Shown here one piece after another: positions 44,698-54,314 of a stretch of 64,000 nucleotides of DNA; within the stretch, counting starts at the first letter, position 1; every line of letters starts with the position of its first letter. The DNA comes from Alloyangia pacifica (lineage in GTDB: Bacteria; Pseudomonadota; Alphaproteobacteria; Rhodobacterales; Rhodobacteraceae). Both the position numbers and the translations under genes were made by a program. The stretch spans positions 248,001 through 312,000 of the forward strand of contig NZ_FOZW01000007.1 of assembly GCF_900116195.1 (NCBI RefSeq). Reading direction: 5' to 3'. The notes under the pieces were generated by a model, which was not told the DNA's origin, did not search any database, and saw only the letters and a list, made by a program, of their open reading frames with translations.

Positions 44698-45181
44698 TCG
44701 AAGAACCCTGCTTGCAGCCTGCGGCGCCCTGGCGCTCGCGGGCTGTGGCTTCACCCCGGCCTACGGGCCGCAGGGGGGCGGGCAGAAGCTGCTCGGCCAG
44801 ATCGCCTTTGCCGATCCCGACACGCCCGACGCCTATCTCTACACCCGGCGTATCGAGGAACGCCTCGGCCGCGCCGCGCCCGGAGCGCCCTACCGGCTCG
44901 ACACCACGCTGAGTACTGCGATCTCGGGTCATGGCTCGCTTGCCGATGGTAACACCACCCGCATCCGGGTGATCGGGACGGCCACCTTCACGCTGCGCGA
45001 CACGGCAACAGGCAATGCGCTGACGTCCGGCGGCACCTCTTCCTTCACCGGCTACTCCACCACCGGGTCCACCGTCTCCACGCAGGCCGCCGAGCGCGAC
45101 GCCGAGGAGCGGCTGATGATCATGCTGGCCGACCGTGTGATCGACCGCCTGCTGCTGGTCGCGGCGGATCTGCCGGAGTGA
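44684..45181 (+). CDS. lptE: LPS assembly lipoprotein LptE
   Basis: Outer-membrane lipoprotein that plugs LptD. The 165-residue precursor has a twin-arginine-like start ([23 protein letters not shown]) with lipobox LAGC, followed by [11 protein letters not shown], the usual LptE N-terminus in alphaproteobacteria, and a beta-alpha-beta body rich in Thr ([22 protein letters not shown]). The ATG lies inside the end of leuS, so translation is coupled. holA follows after 10 bases. Confidence 0.9.
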   Translation: MWSLDRRTLLAACGALALAGCGFTPAYGPQGGGQKLLGQIAFADPDTPDAYLYTRRIEERLGRAAPGAPYRLDTTLSTAISGHGSLADGNTTRIRVIGTATFTLRDTATGNALTSGGTSSFTGYSTTGSTVSTQAAERDAEERLMIMLADRVIDRLLLVAADLPE

Positions 45182-45191
45182 CGCGGGTCTC

Positions 45192-46220
45192 ATGAAACTC
45201 GGCGGGCGCGACGCACAGGCCTTCTTCCGCAAGCCCGATCCCTCGCGTTCGGGCGTGCTGCTCTACGGCGAGGACGCCATGCGCGTGGCGCACCGGCGGC
45301 AGGAGATCATCACCGCCCTCGTCGGGCCCGAGGCCGAAGCGGAAATGCGCCTGACCCGCATGGGCGGCGCCGATCTGCGCAAGGACCCGGCAATGCTGCT
45401 CGACGCGGTGAAGGCGCAGGGCTTCTTTCCCGGCCCGCGCGTGGTCTTCGTCGAGGAGGCCAGCGACGGTCTCGCCAAGACCATGGGCGCGGCGCTGACA
45501 GACTGGCGCCCCGGCGATGCGCAGATCATCGTCACCGCCGGTCAGCTCACCGCCAAATCCGCCCTGCGCAAGCTCTTCGAGGCCGCCCCCGAGGCGCTGG
45601 CCATTGGCATCTACTCCGACCCACCGGGGCGCGAGGAGATCGAGGCGGCACTGAACAAGGCCGGGCTCACGCAGGTTGATCGCGCCGCCTTCGACGCCCT
45701 GGACCACCTCGCACGAGCGCTCGAGCCTGGGGACTTCCGGCAGGTCCTAGAGAAGCTCGCGCTCTACAAACTCGACGATTCCGCGCCGCTCACCCCCGAG
45801 GAGGTTACCGCCTGCGCGCCTGCCTCGATCGAGGCCGAACTCGACGACATCCTCAACGTGGTGGCAGAGGGCCGCTCGCCCGAGATCGGCCCGCTGATGC
45901 AGCGGCTCGAAGGGCAGGGGGTGGCGCCGGTGACGCTGCTGATCATGGCCCTGCGCCACTTCCGCGTGCTCTACGCGCTGGCTTCGGCGCAGGGCGGCCC
46001 GCAGGCCGGGGTGCAGCGGCTGCGCCCGCCGCTCTTCGGCCCGCGCCGCGACCGCATGCTGCGCCAGGCCTCGGGCTGGAATGCCGACCGGCTGGAGGAT
46101 GCGCTGGGGATGCTGATGGAGACCGACCTCTCGATCCGCTCCGCCGGCGCCCGCGCGCCTGCCATGGCGCTGGTGGAGCGCAACTTCGTCCGTCTCGCCT
46201 GGCTCGCCTCGCGGCGCTAG
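45192..46220 (+). CDS. holA: DNA polymerase III subunit delta
   Basis: Clamp-loader wrench subunit that opens the beta clamp. The 342-residue protein has the delta architecture: clamp-binding N-terminal region (VLLYGEDAMRVAHRRQEIITALVG), a degenerate ATPase fold without a P-loop (FFPGPRVVFVEEASDGLAKTM) and a C-terminal collar domain (LRHFRVLYALASAQGGPQ ... LLMETDLSIRSAGARAPAMALVERNFVRLA). Third gene of the leuS-lptE-holA unit and convergent with the YrhK gene four bases away. Confidence 0.94.
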   Translation: MKLGGRDAQAFFRKPDPSRSGVLLYGEDAMRVAHRRQEIITALVGPEAEAEMRLTRMGGADLRKDPAMLLDAVKAQGFFPGPRVVFVEEASDGLAKTMGAALTDWRPGDAQIIVTAGQLTAKSALRKLFEAAPEALAIGIYSDPPGREEIEAALNKAGLTQVDRAAFDALDHLARALEPGDFRQVLEKLALYKLDDSAPLTPEEVTACAPASIEAELDDILNVVAEGRSPEIGPLMQRLEGQGVAPVTLLIMALRHFRVLYALASAQGGPQAGVQRLRPPLFGPRRDRMLRQASGWNADRLEDALGMLMETDLSIRSAGARAPAMALVERNFVRLAWLASRR

Positions 46221-46224
46221 CCTC

Positions 46225-46512
46225 TCAGCTGTCCTTCTGCTCGCGCTCTGCGAGCCGGTCGATCTTGCCCATCCGCCAGAGCTTGATTTCGCGCGCCAGC
46301 CGCAGCGACGGCTTCACCATGAAGAGCACCGAGCCGATGGTGAACAGCCAGATGGCGGGGGTCTCATACTGCTTCCAGAAAAACAGCACGGAGCCGAGGG
46401 TGAAACAGAGCGCGGCGCCAAAATCCACCGCCGTATGGGCGATCTCGAAAAGCGCGTAGACGCGCCGCGTGTCCGCGTTGCGCTCACGGTTGCGGTGATC
46501 GAAGAGCTTCAT
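46225..46512 (-). CDS. YrhK-like small membrane protein
   Basis: A 95-residue protein with two hydrophobic helices (about 23-45 and 50-70; FEIAHTAVDFGAALCFTLGSVLFFW and PAIWLFTIGSVLFMVKPS), matching the YrhK domain. The ATG at 46512 is chosen because the conserved YALFEIAHT follows shortly; upstream in-frame starts run through the pheS terminator. Function unknown; transcribed in the same direction as pheS but behind its terminator. Confidence 0.8.
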   Translation of the reverse strand: MKLFDHRNRERNADTRRVYALFEIAHTAVDFGAALCFTLGSVLFFWKQYETPAIWLFTIGSVLFMVKPSLRLAREIKLWRMGKIDRLAEREQKDS

Positions 46513-46537
46513 GCGGCAGAAGATGGCGCGCGGCCCG

Positions 46538-46571
46538 AAAAGGAAAAGGCCCGGCGCTGATGCACCGGGCC
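46538..46571 (-). terminator. Rho-independent terminator of pheS
   Basis: Stem GGCCCGG/CCGGGCC (46548-46554 and 46565-46571); on the minus strand it is followed by TTTTCCTTTT. It lies 24 bases past the pheS stop, so pheS transcription stops before any pheT. Confidence 0.82.
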
Positions 46572-46594
46572 CCGAAATCATCTCGCAACGCGCC

Positions 46595-47665
46595 TCAGCG
46601 CGACAGGCCACCATGCAGCGTCGGCATGTCGAGCGAGGCAAAGCCGTAATGGCGCAGCCAGCGCAGGTCCGAATCGAAGAAGGCGCGCAGGTCGGGAATG
46701 CCGTATTTCAGCATGGCGATCCGGTCGATGCCCATGCCGAAGGCAAAGCCCTGCCATTCGTTCGGATCGATCCCGCCGGCCTGCAGCACCTTGGGGTGCA
46801 CCATGCCCGAACCGAGGACTTCCAGCCAGTCGTCGCCCTCGCCCACGGTGACCGAGCCGTCCTTCCACTGGCACTGGATGTCCACCTCGGCCGAGGGCTC
46901 GGTGAACGGGAAGTGCGAGGCGCGGAAGCGGGTCTTCACCGAACGGCCGAAGTAAGCCGAGAAGAACTCCTCCAGCACCCACTTGAGGTTGGCCATCGAG
47001 ATGTCCTTGTCGATGGCAAGCCCCTCGACCTGGTGGAACATCGGCGTGTGGGTCTGGTCGTAATCGGCGCGGTAGACGCGGCCCGGGCAGATGATCCGCG
47101 TGGGCGCGCCTCCGGCTTCCATCGAGCGGATCTGCACCGGGGAGGTGTGGGTGCGCAGCACGTGGGGCGGGCGGTTGTCGCCCTCGTCGCGGTGCATGTA
47201 GAAGGTGTCCATCTCGGCGCGGGCCGGGTGGTGGCCGGGGATATTCAGCGCGTCGAAGTTGTACCAGTCGGTCTCGACCTGCGGGCCCTCGGCGACGGCG
47301 AAGCCCATGTCGGCGAAGATCGCGGTGCATTCCTCCCAGACCTGGCTGACCGGGTGGATGCTGCCAAGCCGGCGGTTGCGGCCGGGCAGGGTCACGTCGA
47401 GCCATTCCGCCTGCAGCCGCTCGTTCAGCGCCGCATCGGCCAGCGCCGCCTTCTTGGCACCCAGCGCGGCGTTGATCTCGTCCTTCAGCGCGTTGAGCTT
47501 CGGCCCCATGAGCTGGCGCTCCTCGGGGCTCATCTTGCCCAACTCGCGCATCTGCAGGCTGATCTCGCCCTTCTTGCCGACGGCCTGCACCCGCAGATCC
47601 TCAAGCGCGGACTCATCCGCCGCCTTGCCAATCAGGTCGATATACTTGTCGCGCAGGTCGTCCAT
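46595..47665 (-). CDS. pheS: Phenylalanyl-tRNA synthetase alpha subunit
   Basis: Catalytic subunit of the PheS2-PheT2 enzyme, 356 residues. N-terminal coiled coil (residues 1-85) followed by the class II core: [53 protein letters not shown] (motif 2), and [25 protein letters not shown] (motif 3). The ATG at 47665 is the family start. It follows rplT on the same strand, as in many bacteria, but the partner gene pheT is not downstream in this window; a terminator and a YrhK gene follow. Confidence 0.96.
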   Translation of the reverse strand: MDDLRDKYIDLIGKAADESALEDLRVQAVGKKGEISLQMRELGKMSPEERQLMGPKLNALKDEINAALGAKKAALADAALNERLQAEWLDVTLPGRNRRLGSIHPVSQVWEECTAIFADMGFAVAEGPQVETDWYNFDALNIPGHHPARAEMDTFYMHRDEGDNRPPHVLRTHTSPVQIRSMEAGGAPTRIICPGRVYRADYDQTHTPMFHQVEGLAIDKDISMANLKWVLEEFFSAYFGRSVKTRFRASHFPFTEPSAEVDIQCQWKDGSVTVGEGDDWLEVLGSGMVHPKVLQAGGIDPNEWQGFAFGMGIDRIAMLKYGIPDLRAFFDSDLRWLRHYGFASLDMPTLHGGLSR

Positions 47666-47746
47666 TCCGGGCCTCTTCCGAGCATCTCTTCGGGATCGTG
47701 CAGTACCGGCTGCGGGTCCGGCGCGCAAGGGCGGGGGCCGCCTGCC

Positions 47747-47812
47747 GCTTCCACTTGTCGAAAATATCCCGGGGGAGCCGCGCCCGCGCGGCGGGGGCGG
47801 CGCCCCCTGCGG
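47747..47812 (+). repeat. Dispersed intergenic repeat, copy D
   Basis: GCTTCCACTTGTCGAAAATATCCCGGGGG-type sequence (47747-47776) continued by a GGGGGCGGCGCCCCC hairpin. Its first ten bases match the GCTTCCACAT arm at 36462, so the full element begins there. Located between pheS and rplT. Confidence 0.65.
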
Positions 47813-47827
47813 CTCAGCCGCAAACGA

Positions 47828-47855
47828 AAACGCCGCCCCCGGGGGAGCGGCGTTT
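47828..47855 (-). terminator. Hairpin after rplT
   Basis: Perfect 9-bp arms AAACGCCGC (47828-47836) and GCGGCGTTT (47847-47855); read on the minus strand it ends GCGGCGTTTTCGTTT. It is 25 bases past the rplT stop and may reduce read-through into pheS. Confidence 0.7.
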
Positions 47856-47880
47856 CCTGAAGTCTGCGTCTGGCGCCAGA

Positions 47881-48246
47881 TCAGGCAGCCAGCGCGCCTT
47901 TCGCCTGGTCGACGATGGCGTTGAAGGCTTCCGGCTCGTGCACGGCGAGGTCCGCCAGCACCTTACGGTCAACTTCGATGCCAGCCAGGTTCAGGCCGTT
48001 GATGAACTTCGAGTAGGTCAGAGCCTCGTCATGTGCGCGCACTGCCGCGTTGATCCGCTGGATCCACAGGGCGCGGAAGTTGCGCTTGCGGTTCTTGCGG
48101 TCGCGGGTCGCGTACTGGTTGGCCTTGTCGACGGCCTGGGCTGCAACCTTGAAGGTGTTCTTGCGACGGCCGTAGTAACCTTTGGCTGCCTTGATGACCT
48201 TCTTGTGACGGGCGTGGGTGACGACACCACCTTTGACTCGTGCCAT
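47881..48246 (-). CDS. rplT: 50S ribosomal protein L20
   Basis: Assembly protein of the large ribosomal subunit, 121 residues. Very conserved N-terminus ([39 protein letters not shown]) and [55 protein letters not shown]. It follows rpmI after 17 bases in the classic rpmI-rplT-pheS order. Confidence 0.98.
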   Translation of the reverse strand: MARVKGGVVTHARHKKVIKAAKGYYGRRKNTFKVAAQAVDKANQYATRDRKNRKRNFRALWIQRINAAVRAHDEALTYSKFINGLNLAGIEVDRKVLADLAVHEPEAFNAIVDQAKGALAA

Positions 48247-48263
48247 TGTTCAGCTCTCCTATA

Positions 48264-48464
48264 TCAGCGGTCGTAGGGCATGTAGCCCTTGACGATTTTC
48301 GCGTCGGGAGCCGACAGCGTGGTCGTGCCGCGCGCGTCGCGGATGAATTTCGTGGTGCGCTTGATCATGCCGTGGCGCTTGCCGGCCTGACCAGCGACGA
48401 TCTTGCCGGTCGCGGTGACCTTGAAGCGCTTCTTGGCGCTCGACTTTGTCTTCATCTTGGGCAT
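48264..48464 (-). CDS. rpmI: 50S ribosomal protein L35
   Basis: Small basic ribosomal protein, 66 residues ([33 protein letters not shown]). AAGGAG lies seven bases before the ATG. It heads the rpmI-rplT(-pheS) unit; infC, which often precedes it, is not present upstream here. Confidence 0.97.
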   Translation of the reverse strand: MPKMKTKSSAKKRFKVTATGKIVAGQAGKRHGMIKRTTKFIRDARGTTTLSAPDAKIVKGYMPYDR

Positions 48465-48538
48465 TTTCGTCTCCTTAACGAAGTGCGTTCAGCGCGACTC
48501 GGCATGCCGCAGAAGCCGGCCGCGCGGTTAGAGGCGCC

Positions 48539-48567
48539 TCCATAGGCGGCGAAAGGCACCAATGCAA
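48539..48567 (-). promoter_or_regulatory. Probable promoter of the rpmI-rplT unit
   Basis: On the minus strand TTGCAT (48562-48567) and TATGGA (48539-48544) are separated by 17 bases, about 75 bases before the rpmI start. Confidence 0.45.
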
Positions 48568-48662
48568 GCGTGAATCGCGCAGAGAGGAGGAGGCCCCCAA
48601 GCGGTGTGGTCTGCTCGTTTATGCGCCAACTCAGCCGCCAGGATGGTCAGCCGGGAATTTCA

Positions 48663-48691
48663 GCCTGAAGGGGCGGGCAGCCCCTTCAGGC
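48663..48691 (-). terminator. 12-bp hairpin after the chemoreceptor gene
   Basis: Perfect arms 48663-48674 and 48680-48691 with a 5-base loop, 46 bases beyond the stop of the minus-strand chemoreceptor gene. T-run is weak, so termination efficiency is uncertain. Confidence 0.6.
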
Positions 48692-48737
48692 GGAGCTTTC
48701 AGTCGGCGCCGTCTGCTTGCGCTCTCGAGCAGGGCGG

Positions 48738-50057
48738 TCAGGCCGCGGCCTGACCGGCAGCGCCGGCCCCGGCACGCGACGCCGGCGGCAGGCGGGCCGC
48801 CCGGTCGCCGGCACCCACCCGGGTTTCGGTCTGGAATTCGGCTATCTTCGCGTTGATCGCGTCGACGCGGGACTGAAGGGCGCGGACGTGGTCGGCGGCG
48901 CGGTTCACCGCGGCGGAATTGTCCTGGGTGATCGCGTCGAGCTGCTGCTGCACTGCGCCGACCTGGCCGACCGCGTCGCTCTGCTCACCGGTCGCCTGTT
49001 CGATCCGGGCAAAGCCGGCGACCATCGCCTTCATCTCCGAGACAAGCTCCTCGAGGCTTATGTCCATGCGTTCCGAGCGTCCGGAAATGGTCTGCACCCG
49101 CGCGACAATGTCCTGGATCGCTGCGGCAACCGCGCCCGCGGCATCGGTGGTCTGCTCGGCCAGGGCGCGGACCTCGGTGGCCACCACGCCGAAGCCGCGC
49201 CCGTAGGTCCCGGCGCGGGCCGCCTCCACCGAGGCGTTGAGCGCCAGCAGCTTTGTTTGCAGGGCAATCTTGTCGATCACGTTGATGAAGTTGCGCACGT
49301 TGCCGGTGCTTTCCTCGACATCGGCGATGGCATCCCGGGTGCGGCGCACCTCGTCCTGGGCAGCGCGGGCGCGTTCGTCGGCCTGTTCGGCGGACCGCGC
49401 GGAGGCGCGGGCGTTGCGCGCCGTGTCGGCCACGGTTTCGGTCAATTCGCTGAGCGAGGCGGTGTTTTCCTCCAGCGATGCGGCCTGGGTCATCGTCCGC
49501 TCCGACAGGCTGTCGAAGGTCAGGCGCAATTCGGCGGCCATGGAAGCCAGCGCGCCGGTGTCGCCGCCGATGCCGTCGAACAGCCGGTTCATCAGCGCCT
49601 CGCGCTCCTGCGTGGCGCGGGATTCCTGCGCGGCAAAAAAGTGGTCGAGCGTGACCGCGGCATCGCCCATCGTCGCCAGCTGCACCAGGGCGGTGGCGCT
49701 CGACAGCGGAACCGGCAGGGTCGCGGCGCTGGCCAGAACCAGCCCGAGGATCCCGGCCTGGTAGTGGGCGTAGCCGATCATATAGGCCGGGTAGTCGAGC
49801 CCCGCCTCGATGAGGTTGCGCGCGATGCGGGCCTGAACCGCCTCGTAGGCGGGCGAGAAGTCGCCGCGGAGGATGAAGTCGAACTTTTGCCGCTCGATCT
49901 CCACCGTTTCGGCGGGCACTGCGGTGGGGGAGATGTTCAGGGCGGCAGCATAGACGCCGCGGATCATTGGCTCGAACCCCGGCGCGAGGACCGCGAGCAA
50001 TGCCGCACCCTGACGCCTTTGCTCGTCCGTCCAGCTTTCGGAAATCGCGGGGTGCAT
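48738..50057 (-). CDS. Soluble methyl-accepting chemotaxis protein with globin-coupled-sensor-like domain
   Basis: A 439-residue receptor without membrane helices. Residues 1-150 look like a globin-coupled sensor ([48 protein letters not shown]); the proximal His expected near residue 83, before the GL-x-x-x-x-Y motif, is not there (ARNLIEAGL), so heme binding is doubtful. Residues 190-400 are the MCP signalling domain with the hairpin tip [43 protein letters not shown]. The tail is Ala/Gly-rich. GGAGG sits four bases before the ATG at 50057, so I prefer it over the ATG at 50078. A CtrA-like box is 42 bases upstream. No other chemotaxis gene is adjacent. Confidence 0.88.
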   Translation of the reverse strand: MHPAISESWTDEQRRQGAALLAVLAPGFEPMIRGVYAAALNISPTAVPAETVEIERQKFDFILRGDFSPAYEAVQARIARNLIEAGLDYPAYMIGYAHYQAGILGLVLASAATLPVPLSSATALVQLATMGDAAVTLDHFFAAQESRATQEREALMNRLFDGIGGDTGALASMAAELRLTFDSLSERTMTQAASLEENTASLSELTETVADTARNARASARSAEQADERARAAQDEVRRTRDAIADVEESTGNVRNFINVIDKIALQTKLLALNASVEAARAGTYGRGFGVVATEVRALAEQTTDAAGAVAAAIQDIVARVQTISGRSERMDISLEELVSEMKAMVAGFARIEQATGEQSDAVGQVGAVQQQLDAITQDNSAAVNRAADHVRALQSRVDAINAKIAEFQTETRVGAGDRAARLPPASRAGAGAAGQAAA

Positions 50058-50098
50058 GGGGCCTCCAGATCTGCCCATCGCACTCTATGAGGCGTGGA

Positions 50099-50113
50099 CT
50101 AATCCGGAGTTAA
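50099..50113 (-). promoter_or_regulatory. CtrA-like binding box (TTAA-N7-TTAG) before the chemoreceptor gene
   Basis: On the minus strand TTAACTCCGGATTAG, the same pattern as at 4344-4358, about 42 bases before the preferred start. CtrA controls motility and chemotaxis genes in Rhodobacteraceae, so the context fits. Confidence 0.52.
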
Positions 50114-50149
50114 GCCGCGCCCGGCCAATGGGCGGGCGCGGCAGAGGTC

Positions 50150-51595
<1,446 letters not shown>

Positions 51596-51710
51596 CTGGA
51601 ACTCCTCGACCTCCTGCCGCGGCCGCGTCGGACCGCCTTGCTGTGGAGCAGCGTATTCTCACGGAGCGTAGTGGTTCAAAGTTAAACCATCTACCACCCG
51701 TATCGGTTAG

Positions 51711-51722
51711 GTTATCGCTAAC
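51711..51722. promoter_or_regulatory. Candidate LacI-type operator upstream of pyk
   Basis: GTTATCGCTAAC, a near-perfect GTTA-N4-TAAC palindrome with a CG centre. It falls immediately downstream of the proposed pyk -10, a position suited to repression by a sugar-responsive regulator. Confidence 0.45.
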
Positions 51723-51732
51723 AGCTGCGCCT

Positions 51733-51761
51733 TTTATTGTCGAATTCCCTTCCCGACGCAA
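51733..51761 (-). promoter_or_regulatory. Probable pyk promoter
   Basis: On the minus strand TTGCGT (51756-51761) and AATAAA (51733-51738) with a 17-base spacer, about 140 bases before the pyk start. Confidence 0.4.
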
Positions 51762-51786
51762 CTGATCTAGACATGGCACGCCAGAG

Positions 51787-52548
51787 ATGACGGCAAAGTG
51801 CAAAGCGATCATGACCCATACCTCCTATCACATCGAAGGCGCCGATCGGAAAGGCAGGTTCGTCGTCACCTGCGATCACGCGACCAATAGCGTGCCGGAC
51901 GCGCTCGGGGGAACCCTCGGCCTGCCGGAGGCCGACATGGCCCGCCACATTGCCTATGATATAGGCGCGCTCGGCACCGCTCGCGCGCTGGCCGAGGCCC
52001 TCGACAGCCCGCTGGTCTGGTCGGATTTCTCGCGCCTCGTGATCGATCCCAACCGCGGCGAGGACGACCCGACGCTGCTGATGCGGCTCTACGACGGCTC
52101 GGTGATCCCCGGAAACCGCCATGCCGGGCCCGAGGAGCGCGCCCGCCGGATCGAGGCCTATTGGCGCCCGTATCACGACGCCGTGGCCGGGCTGTTCGAA
52201 ACCCGCCCCGATGCGGCGCTGGTCTCGGTGCATTCCTTCACGCCGCAGCTGCGCGGCCGCCTGCCGCGGCCCTGGCACCTCGGCATCCTGCACGCCTGGG
52301 ATGCCCGCCTGTCTGACGCGCTGCTTGAATTGCTGGCGCAGCAGCCCGATCTGGTGGTGGGACGCAACCAACCCTACCCGGGCCACCTGCCGGGCGACTC
52401 GGTGCACCAGCATGCTCTGTTGCACGGCCGCCACAACACGTTGATCGAGCTGCGCAATGACCTGATCGCCGAGCCGCAGGCGCAGGAAGACTGGGGCCGC
52501 CGCCTCGCACCGCTGTTGAAGACCGCGCTTGCCCGCGCCCCCGACTGA
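51787..52548 (+). CDS. N-formylglutamate amidohydrolase family protein
   Basis: A 253-residue FGase-fold metallohydrolase. Motifs: FVVTCDHATNSVPDALG (metal-binding His/Asp), HIAYDIGALGTARALAEALDSPLVWSDFSRLVIDPNRG, and ALVSVHSFTPQLRGRLPRPWHLGILH. True HutG enzymes act in histidine breakdown, but no hut genes are nearby, so the substrate may differ. Start uncertain between 51787 and 51811 (MTHTSYHIEG); neither has a strong ribosome binding site. A DUF1244 gene follows after 13 bases. Confidence 0.87.
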   Translation: MTAKCKAIMTHTSYHIEGADRKGRFVVTCDHATNSVPDALGGTLGLPEADMARHIAYDIGALGTARALAEALDSPLVWSDFSRLVIDPNRGEDDPTLLMRLYDGSVIPGNRHAGPEERARRIEAYWRPYHDAVAGLFETRPDAALVSVHSFTPQLRGRLPRPWHLGILHAWDARLSDALLELLAQQPDLVVGRNQPYPGHLPGDSVHQHALLHGRHNTLIELRNDLIAEPQAQEDWGRRLAPLLKTALARAPD

Positions 52549-52561
52549 GAGGAGAGAGACC

Positions 52562-52873
52562 ATGGACGACAAGACCCGCATCGAGCTTGAGGCCGCCGCC
52601 TTCCGCCGGCTGCGCCAGCACCTGATGGAAGACCGCCCCGACGTTCAGAACATCGACCTGATGAACCTCGCCGGCTTCTGCCGCAACTGCCTGTCGCGCT
52701 GGTACGAGGAAGCCGCGAACGAGCGCGGCATCGAGATGGGCAAGGCCGAGGCTCGCGAGATCTTCTACGGCATGCCCTACGACGATTGGCGTGCGCAGCA
52801 GGACGTGGCCACGCCCGAGCAGAAGGCCGCTTTTGAGAAGGCCTTCGCCGAGAACGTCACCAATAAGGGCTAA
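52562..52873 (+). CDS. DUF1244 family protein
   Basis: Soluble 103-residue protein. The conserved core is AFRRLRQHLMEDRPDVQNIDLMNLAGFCRNCLSRWY with the CRNC pair, then EIFYGMPYDDWRAQQ. DUF1244 is widespread in proteobacteria and its role is not established. GAGAGGAGAG precedes the ATG. Probably cotranscribed with the FGase-like gene upstream, an arrangement I recall from other alphaproteobacteria. Confidence 0.9.
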   Translation: MDDKTRIELEAAAFRRLRQHLMEDRPDVQNIDLMNLAGFCRNCLSRWYEEAANERGIEMGKAEAREIFYGMPYDDWRAQQDVATPEQKAAFEKAFAENVTNKG

Positions 52874-52890
52874 GCTCTGCCCTTCGTCTA

Positions 52891-52933
52891 GATGAAAATA
52901 TCCCACGGGGGCCCGGGGGTGTGAAACCCCCGG
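52891..52933 (+). repeat. Dispersed intergenic repeat, copy E, with terminal hairpin
   Basis: Begins GATGAAAATATCCCACGGGG and ends in an 8-bp hairpin (52913-52920 with 52926-52933). It lies between the DUF1244 gene and the convergent Rieske oxygenase gene and may act as terminator. Confidence 0.6.
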
Positions 52934-52949
52934 TCCCACCCGCTCCGGC

Positions 52950-54104
52950 TCAGCGCTCCGCCGGGACAGGCACGGAGGTATGCGTCGGGATCTTCCCGGC
53001 GATCCACCGCGCGAACTCGTAGTTCGGCCGCTCGAGGTGCGACAGCGCTCCGGGGGCGGCAAAGCGTGACTGCATGCCCTTCCACACCCGCTCGGTACAA
53101 CCCCGGTCCTCGTCGTTCACCGCGTCGAGCAGGCCCTTCAGGGCGTCGAAATGCGCCGCCGCCTCCGGGTCTGCGATGAAGTCCGGATGCAGCCCGCCGC
53201 CGAAGAGGATCTTCACGTGGCCGGGCCCGTCCGGCGTCAGGCACAGGTACCAGAAATAGCCCGGCGTCAGGGTGATCAGCAGCGAGGGGTAGACCGACAG
53301 AAGCCAGGTGCGGTAGCGCTCCTCGCCCTGCAGCGTGGTGTTGCCGGGGTGGGCGATCGACAGGGCGATCGAGTCGTCCTTCAGGATGTGGTGGTAGTTG
53401 AACCCTTCAAACCCCTCGGGGCAGGTCATCTTTTTCAGGTCCACCGCGCCGCCGATGGTGCCACCGTGGCACATGGGCAGGTGGTAGCTTTCCATGAAAT
53501 TCTCGGCGAGGATCTTCCAGTTGGTGTTCCACCGGTGCTCCTCTCGGAAGGTCTCGACGTAGTCCTCCATGGGCAGGTAGCCGACCAGGTCGTCGACCTC
53601 GCGCAGCGTCTCGCCGGGCTCGGGCAAGTCGGGGTCGAGCGTGACCATGATCCAGCCCTTCCAGTCCACGCAGCGCACGGCGGGCAGCCGGGTCTGTTCC
53701 TTGCAGAAGCCCCTGTTCAGGTCCATCGCCGGAGCCCCGCGCAGGGAGCCGTCGAGGTTGTAGCTCCAGGCGTGGTAGGGGCAGGTGATCGTGCGGGCGT
53801 TGCCGCGTCCCTCCAGCAGCACCGACATGCGGTGGCGGCAGACGTTCGACAGCGCGCGCAGCGCGCCGTCCCGGTCGCGCAGGACGATGATCGGCTCTCC
53901 CGAAATCTCCATCGTCAGGAAATCGCCCGGCGCCTTCAGGGCGTCCGCCCGCCCGGCGCAGAGCCAGCTCTTGGCAAAGACGTGCTCCTGCTCCAGCGCC
54001 AGAAAGTCGTCGGAGGTGTAGACCGAGACTGGCATGGCCCGGGCTTCCTCGAAGGGCACGGCGACATTGGCGCGCAATTCAGCGGCGGGATCGTGGAGGG
54101 TCAT
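52950..54104 (-). CDS. Rieske-type ring-hydroxylating/quaternary amine oxygenase alpha subunit
   Basis: Non-heme iron oxygenase of 384 residues. The Rieske [2Fe-2S] ligands are C89/H91 (CRH) and C108/H111 (CPYH); the catalytic iron site is NFMESYHLPMCH, with the bridging/ligand acid downstream. This general layout is shared by aromatic dioxygenases and by choline or glycine-betaine monooxygenases; the nearby amine module makes an amine substrate plausible, but this is inference. No ferredoxin or reductase subunit gene is adjacent. The ATG at 54104 is chosen; the upstream extension is unlike the family. Confidence 0.88.
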   Translation of the reverse strand: MTLHDPAAELRANVAVPFEEARAMPVSVYTSDDFLALEQEHVFAKSWLCAGRADALKAPGDFLTMEISGEPIIVLRDRDGALRALSNVCRHRMSVLLEGRGNARTITCPYHAWSYNLDGSLRGAPAMDLNRGFCKEQTRLPAVRCVDWKGWIMVTLDPDLPEPGETLREVDDLVGYLPMEDYVETFREEHRWNTNWKILAENFMESYHLPMCHGGTIGGAVDLKKMTCPEGFEGFNYHHILKDDSIALSIAHPGNTTLQGEERYRTWLLSVYPSLLITLTPGYFWYLCLTPDGPGHVKILFGGGLHPDFIADPEAAAHFDALKGLLDAVNDEDRGCTERVWKGMQSRFAAPGALSHLERPNYEFARWIAGKIPTHTSVPVPAER

Positions 54105-54314
54105 TCTGTGCTCCGATGCGGCCCCGGGGAGCCGTTTAGAAACCATTCGTCGACGGCGCGCACCGAGCCCGCAAAACGCGCGCCCGTCAAGTCAAACCGG
54201 CGTGCCCCCTCCAGCGTGCCATCACGGGCCGTGATCGGGGGGCGCACGAAACACCGTTTGACCGTCCCCGCGGGGACGGCATTTCCTATCGGCGAACAAG
54301 CAAGGACAGCGCTC

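Noticed and set aside
42916-44754. Long minus-strand open frame opposite leuS
   Set aside because: Shadow of leuS; no ribosome binding site and no family resemblance.
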